Positions 1 to 8,581 of a stretch of 50,136 nt of DNA are shown piece by piece (the stretch's first letter is position 1; each line of letters begins with the position of its first letter). Both the position numbers and the translations under genes were made by a program. The notes under the pieces were generated by a model. It did no database searches. It was given only the letters and a program-made list of their open reading frames with translations, and was not told the DNA's origin. Location of the stretch: the NCBI GenBank assembly GCA_903924715.1, contig CAIYCP010000257.1:1-50136 (forward strand), written 5' to 3'. This stretch comes from an uncultured beta proteobacterium (GTDB lineage Bacteria; Pseudomonadota; Gammaproteobacteria; Burkholderiales; Burkholderiaceae_B).

Positions 1-696
1 GCTTTCATCTAGATCGATGCCGCGTGCATTACCACCATCTTCAGGAGAAATTCTGACGCCGACGACAAAATCCTTTGGTACACGAGCGCGGATGGCCTGT
101 ACCGTTTTGCGTAGCAGCCTCGCGCGATTCTCGTACGAGCCACCCCAACGGTCTGTTCGTTGATTTTCTGTATTACTTAAAAATTGCGTAAACAGATATC
201 CGTGGGCACCGTGAATTTCAATGCCATCCATTTTCGAAGCGTGCGCACGTTCGGCCGCCCGCGCGAAGTCTTCGATGACTTGTTCAAGGTCTTGTTCTGT
301 AGCTGGACGTGCACCAGTGGGGCCGCCATCGCTTGAGCTGATGGGTCGCCCGCCACAGACGGTTTGGTCAGCGCGCAGACCACCATGAAAAATCTGCATT
401 AAGGCCAGACTCTTACGTTGATGCATTTGATCGGCGAGTCGAGTTAAGCCTGGTATGTGCAGGTCATCAGAAATCCCAAGTGCGCCTGGCCAACCTTGAC
501 CAAGCTTAGAGACATGTGCTGCGCACGAGGTAATGATTCCGAAGCCGCCTTCAGCTCTGAGGTTGAGCCAATGTAGTTCGTCATCGCTTAGCGTGCCGTC
601 CGCATGGCTCTGGGAATTGGTAAGTGCCGCAAGCGCCAGACGATTGGGCGCACTCACGCCGTTACGAAAACGAAAGGGTTCAAGAAGATTTTTCAT
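1..696 (-). CDS. NADH:flavin oxidoreductase / Old Yellow Enzyme family protein (C-terminus beyond window edge)
   Basis: Reverse-strand reading from ATG at 696 gives MKNLLEPFRFRNGVSAPNRLALAALTNSQSHADGTLSDDE...GADQ-type OYE barrel residues, including 'DGIEIHGAHGYLFTQFLSNTENQRTDRWGGSYENR' typical of OYE; open to position 1. Confidence 0.88.
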   Translation of the reverse strand, partial: MKNLLEPFRFRNGVSAPNRLALAALTNSQSHADGTLSDDELHWLNLRAEGGFGIITSCAAHVSKLGQGWPGALGISDDLHIPGLTRLADQMHQRKSLALMQIFHGGLRADQTVCGGRPISSSDGGPTGARPATEQDLEQVIEDFARAAERAHASKMDGIEIHGAHGYLFTQFLSNTENQRTDRWGGSYENRARLLRKTVQAIRARVPKDFVVGVRISPEDGGNARGIDLDES

Positions 697-697
697 A

Positions 698-2224
698 TTA
701 CTCAGAGCTCTCAGGAATAATTTTTTTGATGTTGATCCCCAGCATCCGCGCGGCAAGTTGGCGCAGAGGTTCAAGTAGCAGTACGACGATCACGAGTGTC
801 CAAATCACGATGGCAATCGGGCTGGTGTAGAAAACTGAGATTTCACCCAGACTCATGAAAAGCCCTTCGCGCATATGTTTTTCAATCAACGGCCCGAGCA
901 CCAGGCCCACGACCATCGGTGCTAATTGAAACTCAAGCTTGCGCAGCGTGTAACCAATCACCGCTACGATCAGCAGCATCCCGACGTCAAGCATGCTGTT
1001 GCGTACGCTGTAGCAACCGATTGAAGCCATCATCAAAATAATGGGTAAGAAAATATGATTGGGTACGCGCAACAAACTGACCCATACGCTGACCAAGGGC
1101 ACATTTAAAATGACGAGCATCACATTGCCCACGAGCATCGAGGCGATCACACCCCAAAAAACCTGAGGGTGCGCCGTCATCATCATGGGGCCGGGTTGTA
1201 CACCGTGCACCATCATGGCGGCGAGCATCAAGGCCGTGACCGGACCAAACGGAATCCCCAAGGCCAACAACGGTACCATCGAGGACGTCGCGGCTGCGTT
1301 ATTGGCAGTCTCCGGTCCGGCTACTCCTTCGATCGCGCCCTCGCCAAGCTCGTGTTTGTATTTTGAAACGCCTTTTTCAAGCCGATAGGCGGCAAAACTA
1401 GCGAGTGTGGCAGAAGGCCCAGGAAGTAAGCCAAAGATAAACCCCAAAATCGTGCCACGTCCAAAGGGTGCGGCTGAACGACGCCACTCTTGCCGCGAAG
1501 GAAACATATCGCGCAGCTTGACCGGTAAAGGTTTGACCTGAGTCTGCAGCGTTTCAACCACGCTCATGATTTCGGCAATGCCATACAGCCCCACGACAAG
1601 TGCAACAAGTTCAACGCCCAGGGTCAAATCGGAAATTCCAAAGGTAAAACGGTCTTGCCCTGTCACGGCTTCTTGTCCGACAGTGCTGAGCATCAAGCCG
1701 ATCGCCATTGGAAAAATACCGGCGGCAAGGGTCCCGCCCGAGATTCTTGAAAATAGCAGCAGACCACCAGCGGTGAGCGCAAAAAATTCTGCTGGTCCAA
1801 ACAATAAGCCAACCTCAGCTAAGGCGGGGGCAAAAAGCATCACACCCAAAACGGAAATGACGCCGCCAACAAAAGACCCGGCGGCCACAATCGTTAAGAC
1901 GGCGCCGGCTCGGCCTTTTTTGGTGAGCTTGTAACCATCAATGCAGGTGATGACAGAGGCGGATTCGCCAGGCATGTTCACTAAGATGGCGGTGGTCGAA
2001 CCGCCATACATTGCGCCGTAAAACATGCCGGCCATCATAATCAGACCGCTCGTTGGATCGAGCGAATAGCTCAACGGCAAAATCATGGCGATGCCAGCGG
2101 TCGGGCCCAAACCAGGCAATACGCCGATCAAAGTCCCTGCAAGTGCGCCAACTAAGGCCGCAAGCAAATTATTGAAGGTAAACGCGACACTCAGTCCGTA
2201 AAGAATTCCGTCCAGTGCATCCAT
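698..2224 (-). CDS. tctA: Tripartite tricarboxylate transporter large permease, TctA family
   Basis: 508 aa, highly hydrophobic; 'GTLIGVLPGLGPTAGIAMILPLSY' and 'YGGSTTAILVNMPGE' TctA motifs; adjacent to TctB and Bug genes. Confidence 0.95.
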   Translation of the reverse strand: MDALDGILYGLSVAFTFNNLLAALVGALAGTLIGVLPGLGPTAGIAMILPLSYSLDPTSGLIMMAGMFYGAMYGGSTTAILVNMPGESASVITCIDGYKLTKKGRAGAVLTIVAAGSFVGGVISVLGVMLFAPALAEVGLLFGPAEFFALTAGGLLLFSRISGGTLAAGIFPMAIGLMLSTVGQEAVTGQDRFTFGISDLTLGVELVALVVGLYGIAEIMSVVETLQTQVKPLPVKLRDMFPSRQEWRRSAAPFGRGTILGFIFGLLPGPSATLASFAAYRLEKGVSKYKHELGEGAIEGVAGPETANNAAATSSMVPLLALGIPFGPVTALMLAAMMVHGVQPGPMMMTAHPQVFWGVIASMLVGNVMLVILNVPLVSVWVSLLRVPNHIFLPIILMMASIGCYSVRNSMLDVGMLLIVAVIGYTLRKLEFQLAPMVVGLVLGPLIEKHMREGLFMSLGEISVFYTSPIAIVIWTLVIVVLLLEPLRQLAARMLGINIKKIIPESSE

Positions 2225-2244
2225 GGCAAGCGTGACCTATGATT

Positions 2245-2718
2245 TTAAAAGGTGAGTGCAAAAGTTGGCATTGGAACTTTTAGCAAATAGATAAAGCAAA
2301 AATAGATCACGCCAGTGATCAGCGCAGCGTATGCACTACAGCGGATCCAAGAGAGCGTTGACAATAAACGCATTAACAGCATCGCAAAGGCCCAGCTGCT
2401 GAGCGAGTAACCTAGCCAGGGCATCGTAATAAAGTAAACGGCCAGCAGTACGATGAGCTTGAATAAGCGCGCGCGGTCCTGTCCAACGGGCATCTCAATG
2501 CCCTCAGCAGGTGCTGCTTTCCAACCTTCCCACACAGTCGATACACTCGCAAAGAGCATAACGGCCCCGACCAGCACTGGAAATAACCCAGCGCCGGGTG
2601 CATCCATCTCACCGAGCGGCAGCTGGGTCGCCATCGCAAGATAGCCCGCTGAGAGCAATAAGCCGAGCCCGCCTGTTGATAGATACGCGGTACGTTTTGA
2701 AATCGAGTGACTTGCCAT
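2245..2718 (-). CDS. tctB: Tripartite tricarboxylate transporter small permease, TctB family
   Basis: 157 aa, about four TM segments, 'GAGLFPVLVGAVMLFAS' motif; between tctA and tctC genes. Confidence 0.9.
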   Translation of the reverse strand: MASHSISKRTAYLSTGGLGLLLSAGYLAMATQLPLGEMDAPGAGLFPVLVGAVMLFASVSTVWEGWKAAPAEGIEMPVGQDRARLFKLIVLLAVYFITMPWLGYSLSSWAFAMLLMRLLSTLSWIRCSAYAALITGVIYFCFIYLLKVPMPTFALTF

Positions 2719-2729
2719 ATAGAAATTGT

Positions 2730-3719
2730 TTAAGGTTTTTGATCGAGCATTTTTAAGAGCTCTGTAAAGGTTTGGGTATCACGTACGATTTCAGCGGCAA
2801 GTTCTTCTGGACTTTTGAGGTCGAGCGCGTAGCCCTCTTTTGCAAAGGTGGCGTACTCTGGACTATTAATGACTTGGGCAGAGGCGCCCACCAACTTGTC
2901 GAGCACCTCTTTGGGCAAGCCCTTTGGTCCCATGACATAGAATTGGGCGGACAGCGTAGTTTTATAACCCTGATCAATCGTTGAGACGGCCTCTGGCACC
3001 GGGTCATAGACGCCTTGTTTAAACGCAGCCAGTACGCGGACTTTTCCTGCTTGCACTTGCCCCGGAATACCGACCGCACCGGTAAAGAGCGTGGCCTCTA
3101 CCCGATTACCCAACAGTGCAAGCAAGGCTTCGCCACTGCCGCCAGTGAACGGAATCGTACGCAGCTTAAGGTCGCTATTTCTGTTGAATTCTTGGGCGAG
3201 TAAGTCAGGAACTGTTCGCAAACCCGATACTGAAGCGCGCACTTTATTTGGATTCTTTTTGACGTGGGCTAAAAAATCCTCAAAGGTTTTCCAGGGTGCG
3301 TCTGCACGTACGACCAATATGATCGGCATCACACCCAGTTTGGCGATTGGCTGATACGCATCTGGTGTCTTGAACGGTAAGCTTTGATTGACCAACGGCT
3401 GATAGGCCAAGATGCTGTTCGTACCTAAGCCAATGGTGTAGCCATCCGGTTTGGCTCGAGCAATCATGCCAAAACCGATTGTGCCCGAGCCGCCTGGTTT
3501 GTTTTCGACATTGACTTCAACGCCTAAAACTTTTTCAAGTTGTGTCGCAAATTGTCGTGAAATAGGATCGGTTGAACCCGCGGGCCCGTAAGGCACGACA
3601 AACGTAATGGGCCGATTTGGATAAGATTGAGCCACCGCAAGCGAAGGCAGGGAGCACCAAGCGAAGGTGAACGCCAACTGCAAAAGCGCAGCAAAAGTAC
3701 CGCGTGAATACAGTCGCAT
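2730..3719 (-). CDS. Bug-family TTT solute-binding protein (TctC-like)
   Basis: Signal peptide then 'YPNRPITFVVPYGPAGSTDPISRQFATQLEKVLGVEVNVENKPGGSGTIGFGMIARAKPDGYTIGLG'. Confidence 0.95.
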   Translation of the reverse strand: MRLYSRGTFAALLQLAFTFAWCSLPSLAVAQSYPNRPITFVVPYGPAGSTDPISRQFATQLEKVLGVEVNVENKPGGSGTIGFGMIARAKPDGYTIGLGTNSILAYQPLVNQSLPFKTPDAYQPIAKLGVMPIILVVRADAPWKTFEDFLAHVKKNPNKVRASVSGLRTVPDLLAQEFNRNSDLKLRTIPFTGGSGEALLALLGNRVEATLFTGAVGIPGQVQAGKVRVLAAFKQGVYDPVPEAVSTIDQGYKTTLSAQFYVMGPKGLPKEVLDKLVGASAQVINSPEYATFAKEGYALDLKSPEELAAEIVRDTQTFTELLKMLDQKP

Positions 3720-3729
3720 GGCAACCCCT

Positions 3730-5085
3730 TTAACGGTCTACACCCATTATGCTGCGATAGTCTTTATCAACGGCTGAAAGCGTACCAAGGCGCAACATCA
3801 TCTCCGTATCCATCGTGCCAGAGATCCCTGGATTGGTTGGCAGATCGCACACCACTTTGTTGACTTTAATCTCAGCGATCTGCTCTGATGTCATCCCGAG
3901 CACATCGCGCAAAATTGCATCATTGTCCTCACCAAACCGAGGCCCTGATTTTTTAATATGCGCATCGCGAAAACGTAGCCGGTACGGGCGACCAATGATT
4001 GGGCGTGGTCCGATCGGCGCAGGATGTTCGACGCGTTCATAAAACCCGCGATGTTGAAGATGTTCGTTAATGAATAAATCTTTACTATTTAAAACCGGAC
4101 CACTCGCGATATCCTGCGCTTGCAACAATGGCATTAACTCGACGACCGTGTGCTGAATCGCCCAGGTCGCGACGAGTTCGTTGACCTCTTGCCGGTGTGC
4201 GCGACGTGCGACTGCGGTGGCGTAGCGCGGATCCTGAGCAAGCGCTGCATGACCCATGAGCGCAGCAAGCTTTGCCCAGCGCAAGTCAGAATCAACAGTG
4301 AGCGCAATCCACTGATCATCGCCACGCGCACGATACAAATTACTTGGAACGTGTTCAAGATCTTCATTGCCAATACGTGGGCGATCCGTGCCGTCAAGTT
4401 GCTTTTGAATCAGCGCTTCGGGGATGAGCGACAGCCCAAGTTGATACATGCCGCAGTCGATCCATTGGCCTTGGCCTGTCTTGCGCATGTGTACGATGGC
4501 CGCCCATAACGCATTCATCCCGGCCCAGCAGGCGATAAAGTCTGGATAGGATTGCCCAACTTTCCAGGGCTTGTCACCTTCGTAGCCGGTGTAAAACGTG
4601 ACGCCCATTGTGGCTTCAAGTGTGGTGCCTTGGCTTGGGAAAGCAGACCAGGGGCCGCTTGAGCCATAGCCCGTATTCGACAACATAATCAGCGAAGGTT
4701 TAATTTTTTTAAGCTCGTCGTAGTTCAGGCCCCACTTGCGCATCACGCGAGGGGTGTAGTTCTCAAGCACGATGTCACTTTTACGGACTAAATCACGAAA
4801 GAGCTCTTGGCCTTTTTCTTGACCAAGATCGAGGGCAAGCGAGCGCTTGCCGCGATTCACGACATAAAAAATACCTGAGCGGTTCCAGGGATCTTGCGCA
4901 GGATCATTATCAAGATAGGGGCCGAAAGCACGGCCACGCGTTTGATCAAGCTTGTGTGGGGCTTCAATCTTGATGACTTCAGCACCCAGGTCACTAAGCA
5001 AACCTGCCATATACGGGACAGCGAACACGTACGACAAATCCAGAACGCGCACACCATCGAGCGGAAGTTTTTTTGCTTTTGTCAT
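3730..5085 (-). CDS. CaiB/BaiF class III CoA-transferase family protein (451 aa, C-terminal extension)
   Basis: 'LPLDGVRVLDLSYVFAVPYMAGLLSDLGAEVIKIEAPHKLDQTR', 'RGKRSLALDL'; putative catalytic Asp in 'SYPDFIACWAGMNALWAAI'. Confidence 0.92.
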   Translation of the reverse strand: MTKAKKLPLDGVRVLDLSYVFAVPYMAGLLSDLGAEVIKIEAPHKLDQTRGRAFGPYLDNDPAQDPWNRSGIFYVVNRGKRSLALDLGQEKGQELFRDLVRKSDIVLENYTPRVMRKWGLNYDELKKIKPSLIMLSNTGYGSSGPWSAFPSQGTTLEATMGVTFYTGYEGDKPWKVGQSYPDFIACWAGMNALWAAIVHMRKTGQGQWIDCGMYQLGLSLIPEALIQKQLDGTDRPRIGNEDLEHVPSNLYRARGDDQWIALTVDSDLRWAKLAALMGHAALAQDPRYATAVARRAHRQEVNELVATWAIQHTVVELMPLLQAQDIASGPVLNSKDLFINEHLQHRGFYERVEHPAPIGPRPIIGRPYRLRFRDAHIKKSGPRFGEDNDAILRDVLGMTSEQIAEIKVNKVVCDLPTNPGISGTMDTEMMLRLGTLSAVDKDYRSIMGVDR

Positions 5086-6293
5086 GAGGGGCGTTCCATG
5101 CGGGTCTGAGCATCAAGGTGCGCGATTTCGGAGGCGCTTAGGCCGAGGTGTGTGGCCAGAATTTCATGACGGTGTTCGTCTAGCATGGGTGAGCGCCGCC
5201 GCACTTTTGTTGGTGTAACTGAAAGCTTAGTGAGCTCTGCTGGAAACTGTAAATGTGTATTTGTTGCCGGGTGTGAGACCTCAGCAAACGCTTGGCGCTC
5301 GTTGAGGTGTTCGCAGTTCAAGAGATCGTCTGCACTTTGCACCATCCCGATGAGGAGTCGTTTTGTTGCACCCGCAAGAAATACTTCTTTGGCGTCACGA
5401 TCTTGTACGCATTCTTCAAGTAACGCGCGCACTTCAGGTACACGCTTTTCACGCTGTGGTGGACTTGCGAATTTGGGTTCGCGAAACTCAGGGCGACCAA
5501 ATAAATCGGCGAGCGTTTCAAAGGGGGCGCCGCCGCCGGTTTGAAAAGCCAGAAAACCTTTGCGTGCTGCAATGGGTTCGCCCGCGAAAGGATCTTGCAC
5601 CACGGCGCGTCGGCCTTGTACGGCACCTAAAAAGCCGTAGTAAGACTGATTTAATACAAGTTCAGAGGCGAGGCACTCGTGAATCGAGACATCAACATGC
5701 TCGCCGAATTGATCAGCTTGGGCAGCGGCGTACGCCATGGTTGAAGCGTAGGCAGCGGTCAGGCCCGCGCAATAAAAGGATTGCGATAAGCCATGCTTGA
5801 GTGGTTCGCGATCGACTTGACCGCTGATCGCCATGATCCCGCTCATTGCTTGCAGAGTCAGGTCGCTGGCGCGGTATTGCGCATACGGACCCGTTTGACC
5901 AAAATTCGTGACTGAGGTCACGACAAGTGTGGGGTTCCATTCGAGTAATTGATCAACGCTATAGCCCCAACTTTCGAGTCTGCCGGGCTTGAAGCTTTCA
6001 ATCACAATATCGCTGTTCTCAATGAGCTTGCGCAGCACAGGTCGGCTCGAGTCCAGTCGCAAGTCGAGCGCCACACTGCGTTTGTTCCAATTCAAATATT
6101 GAAACAACAGACTCTGCTCGCTTGCTGCAGCGTCTGTTTTCAATGGCGCAAGATAGCGGGCAAAGTCACCCTTGCCGGGCTGTTCAATTTTGATAACGTC
6201 TGCACCGTAGTCGCCTAATAGCCGGGCCGCAAAGGGCCCGGCGATACCATGACTCAGATCCAGAACGCGGACGCCCTGTAACGCAGATTGCAT
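5082..6293 (-). CDS. CaiB/BaiF class III CoA-transferase family protein (403 aa)
   Basis: 'LQGVRVLDLSHGIAGPFAARLLGDYGADVIKIEQPGKGDFAR', 'NWNKRSVALDLR'; overlaps the next gene by 4 nt. Confidence 0.92.
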   Translation of the reverse strand: MQSALQGVRVLDLSHGIAGPFAARLLGDYGADVIKIEQPGKGDFARYLAPLKTDAAASEQSLLFQYLNWNKRSVALDLRLDSSRPVLRKLIENSDIVIESFKPGRLESWGYSVDQLLEWNPTLVVTSVTNFGQTGPYAQYRASDLTLQAMSGIMAISGQVDREPLKHGLSQSFYCAGLTAAYASTMAYAAAQADQFGEHVDVSIHECLASELVLNQSYYGFLGAVQGRRAVVQDPFAGEPIAARKGFLAFQTGGGAPFETLADLFGRPEFREPKFASPPQREKRVPEVRALLEECVQDRDAKEVFLAGATKRLLIGMVQSADDLLNCEHLNERQAFAEVSHPATNTHLQFPAELTKLSVTPTKVRRRSPMLDEHRHEILATHLGLSASEIAHLDAQTRMERPS

Positions 6294-6304
6294 GCTGACC
6301 CTAC

Positions 6305-6787
6305 TTAGGCTGCGGGTGGAACAAAGGGATAAGGAACGGGTTTGCCATTTTTATAAGGCAGCGCAACCGTTGCAGTACCGGGGGTTGACTCTTTACCTGC
6401 ATCGTTGAGGATACCAAGTTCGATATCAATCAAACCGTAGCCGGGGGCTTCGCGTTTGGCCGTGACACGCCCCCAGACGCGCACAGTTTCTTCAACGATG
6501 TTCATCGCACGAAACTGAAAGCTCGCTTTCCATGCCCACCCATTTGGGCCGGCCCAGTCAGCCAGCATTTGCATGACGAACTGTTGCTTCAAAGATCCGT
6601 TAATCAACAGGCCCGGTAATTTATCGTGCTCCATTGCAAAGGGCTTGTCGTAGTGAATCTTGTGCCAGTTTTCCATGGCAGCAGACCAACGCATTAAATG
6701 AGCGGTGGTGAGAGGGCCTTTTTCAAGACCTGGGATGTCAGAGCCGATCGCGACATCTTCAAAGTTGGGAGTGGTTCCGAGTGCCAT
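6305..6787 (-). CDS. MaoC-like acyl dehydratase subunit
   Basis: 160 aa, 'MRWSAAMENWHKIHYDKPFAMEHDKLPGLLINGSLKQQFVMQMLADW' hot-dog hydratase-like; paired with the next gene. Confidence 0.82.
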   Translation of the reverse strand: MALGTTPNFEDVAIGSDIPGLEKGPLTTAHLMRWSAAMENWHKIHYDKPFAMEHDKLPGLLINGSLKQQFVMQMLADWAGPNGWAWKASFQFRAMNIVEETVRVWGRVTAKREAPGYGLIDIELGILNDAGKESTPGTATVALPYKNGKPVPYPFVPPAA

Positions 6788-6788
6788 A

Positions 6789-7319
6789 TTATTTTCTCCG
6801 GATTTGTGTGCGACGGGTACGGATCAACAAGTCCCCGTCACCGTTTCGATATTCAGTTTCTGTGACGACCAGCACGATGAGACCCTTACTTGTCTCTTTT
6901 TCAGAGATGTCTGCATAGCTAGAGGTCTGACTGACCGTTTCACCATGACGCGCATAGCGGAAAAATTCAATTTCTGAGCCGCCATTGAGCAGTGCATAGC
7001 CATTCAGTGGCTCAAGGGCAAGTAAGCCGCCTGAACTTGTCGCGGCCACAATGCCATCAAAGTCAGCATTGCGTGCATTCGCTTGAATTGGATCCGGCAC
7101 GCCAAAGGCGCGACGCGACAAATGTGTAGGAAACAATGGTGGCGCCACAGGACCGCCGTAGCGTGCGTTGTTCGCGCAAGGCTTATCAAAAATCGGATCT
7201 TCATACATGATGGCTTGTGCATAGCGACGCACAGCACCACGCTCGACAGAATCGCACGCAACTTCTGTCGTGGATTTCATCCCGATATATTTTTTTAGTG
7301 AGTCTGAAAGGGCGGACAT
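6789..7319 (-). CDS. FAS1-like / MaoC N-terminal-type dehydratase subunit
   Basis: 176 aa, 'VERGAVRRYAQAIMYEDPIFDKPCANNARYGGPVAPPLFPTHL' typical of MaoC N-terminal (FAS1-like) dehydratases. Confidence 0.82.
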   Translation of the reverse strand: MSALSDSLKKYIGMKSTTEVACDSVERGAVRRYAQAIMYEDPIFDKPCANNARYGGPVAPPLFPTHLSRRAFGVPDPIQANARNADFDGIVAATSSGGLLALEPLNGYALLNGGSEIEFFRYARHGETVSQTSSYADISEKETSKGLIVLVVTETEYRNGDGDLLIRTRRTQIRRK

Positions 7320-7364
7320 TTTTAATCTCCCATTAAGGTAAAGGTAGGACGTTTACTGAAAGGA

Positions 7365-8345
7365 CTAGTTCACTTTGACATTGGCATCTTGCACAATTTT
7401 TTGCCAGCGCAACACTTCACGCCGGACAAAGGCTTCAAACTCTGGTGTTGGTAAAGGACGTTCAAGAATATCTGAACCACTCTTGATTAAACGATCGCGT
7501 ACGGCGGGATTGGTCATGACTTTAATGATGCCGGCGTTTAGACGTTCAATGACTGGTGTGGGTGTTGCTGAGGGCGCACATACGCCGTTAAAACCGCTAA
7601 TTGCAAAACCCGGCACTGTTTCGCCGATCGTCGGCATATCGGGTAGTTGCACCGCACGCTCTGCCATCACTACGCCAAGCGCTTTGACGTGCCCAGATTT
7701 AACAAACGGTAAAACGGGCTCAAGCACTGCGAACGACATGGTGGCTCGACCCGCGACGACATCTGCAATTGAGGGTGAGCTACCCTTATACGGAATGTGT
7801 AGCATCTCAGTACCTGTTAATTTCATGAATAGCTCGCCAGATAGGTGCCCAGGACTACCCGTGCCGTATGAGGCGAAGGTGAGCTTACCGGGCTGTGCCT
7901 TTGCAAGCGCAATCAATTCGCTGACATTGCTGACCGGTACAGCGGGATGAACGACGAGCAATAAGCTCGCACCTAGATGCATCGTGACATGCGTAAAGGC
8001 TTTCAGCGTATCGAAATTTAGTTTGTACAAACTTGGATTGATTGCGTGTGCCGTAGTGCAAATCAGTAGCGTGTAACCATCCGGCGAAGAATTTGCAACG
8101 AATTCGGTGCCGATAATTGTATTGGCGCCACCCTTGTTTTCGACGAGGACGGTTTGGCCAAGTTCTTCGGTTAGCCCTTGAGCCATGACGCGGGCAACAG
8201 TGTCGGCACCACCACCCGGCACATAAGGCACAACGAGTTTAATCGGACGATTCGGGAAGCTCTGCGCCCAACTTGTCGATGATCCAGCGCAGAGCAGCGC
8301 TAAGCATGCCATCAAGATCGAAACGGTGCGCGCGTAGAGGTGCAT
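7365..8345 (-). CDS. Bug-family TTT solute-binding protein
   Basis: Signal peptide, 'FPNRPIKLVVPYVPGGGADTVARVMAQGLTEELGQTVLVENKGGANTIIGTEFVANSSPDGYTLLI', ends 'QDANVKVN'. Confidence 0.95.
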   Translation of the reverse strand: MHLYARTVSILMACLALLCAGSSTSWAQSFPNRPIKLVVPYVPGGGADTVARVMAQGLTEELGQTVLVENKGGANTIIGTEFVANSSPDGYTLLICTTAHAINPSLYKLNFDTLKAFTHVTMHLGASLLLVVHPAVPVSNVSELIALAKAQPGKLTFASYGTGSPGHLSGELFMKLTGTEMLHIPYKGSSPSIADVVAGRATMSFAVLEPVLPFVKSGHVKALGVVMAERAVQLPDMPTIGETVPGFAISGFNGVCAPSATPTPVIERLNAGIIKVMTNPAVRDRLIKSGSDILERPLPTPEFEAFVRREVLRWQKIVQDANVKVN

Positions 8346-8348
8346 GCG

Positions 8349-8552
8349 TTAGGCCTTGGGGATTAGGTAGCGTTGTGGGCTGACCGTAAATTTGCTGCGG
8401 CAATTCAGCGAATCAAAGTAATACCAGGTGCCATCGTGAAACTGGCGGGTACCTTTAGAGGGATCAATTTCCTTGGCGCCGTGGGCGGTTTCACCCGTTT
8501 TAGATTCGGCCCCTTCGAGGTCGATCGCTTTACCGCAAACTAGACATTTCAT
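8349..8552 (-). CDS. Small YHS-domain-like metal-binding protein
   Basis: 67 aa MKCLVCGKAIDLEG...YYFDSLNCRSKFTVSPQRYLIPKA; CxxC plus 'YxFxSxxCRxxFxxxPxxY' pattern; fits between two same-strand genes. Confidence 0.7.
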   Translation of the reverse strand: MKCLVCGKAIDLEGAESKTGETAHGAKEIDPSKGTRQFHDGTWYYFDSLNCRSKFTVSPQRYLIPKA

Positions 8553-8581
8553 AGCATTGACTCCGAATAATGGGTAGGCGA

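Noticed and set aside
1566-1934. 122-aa plus-strand ORF inside tctA
   Set aside because: Antisense shadow of a clear TctA gene; low-complexity composition (many P/S/A/K), no family signal. The same applies to many listed opposite-strand ORFs.
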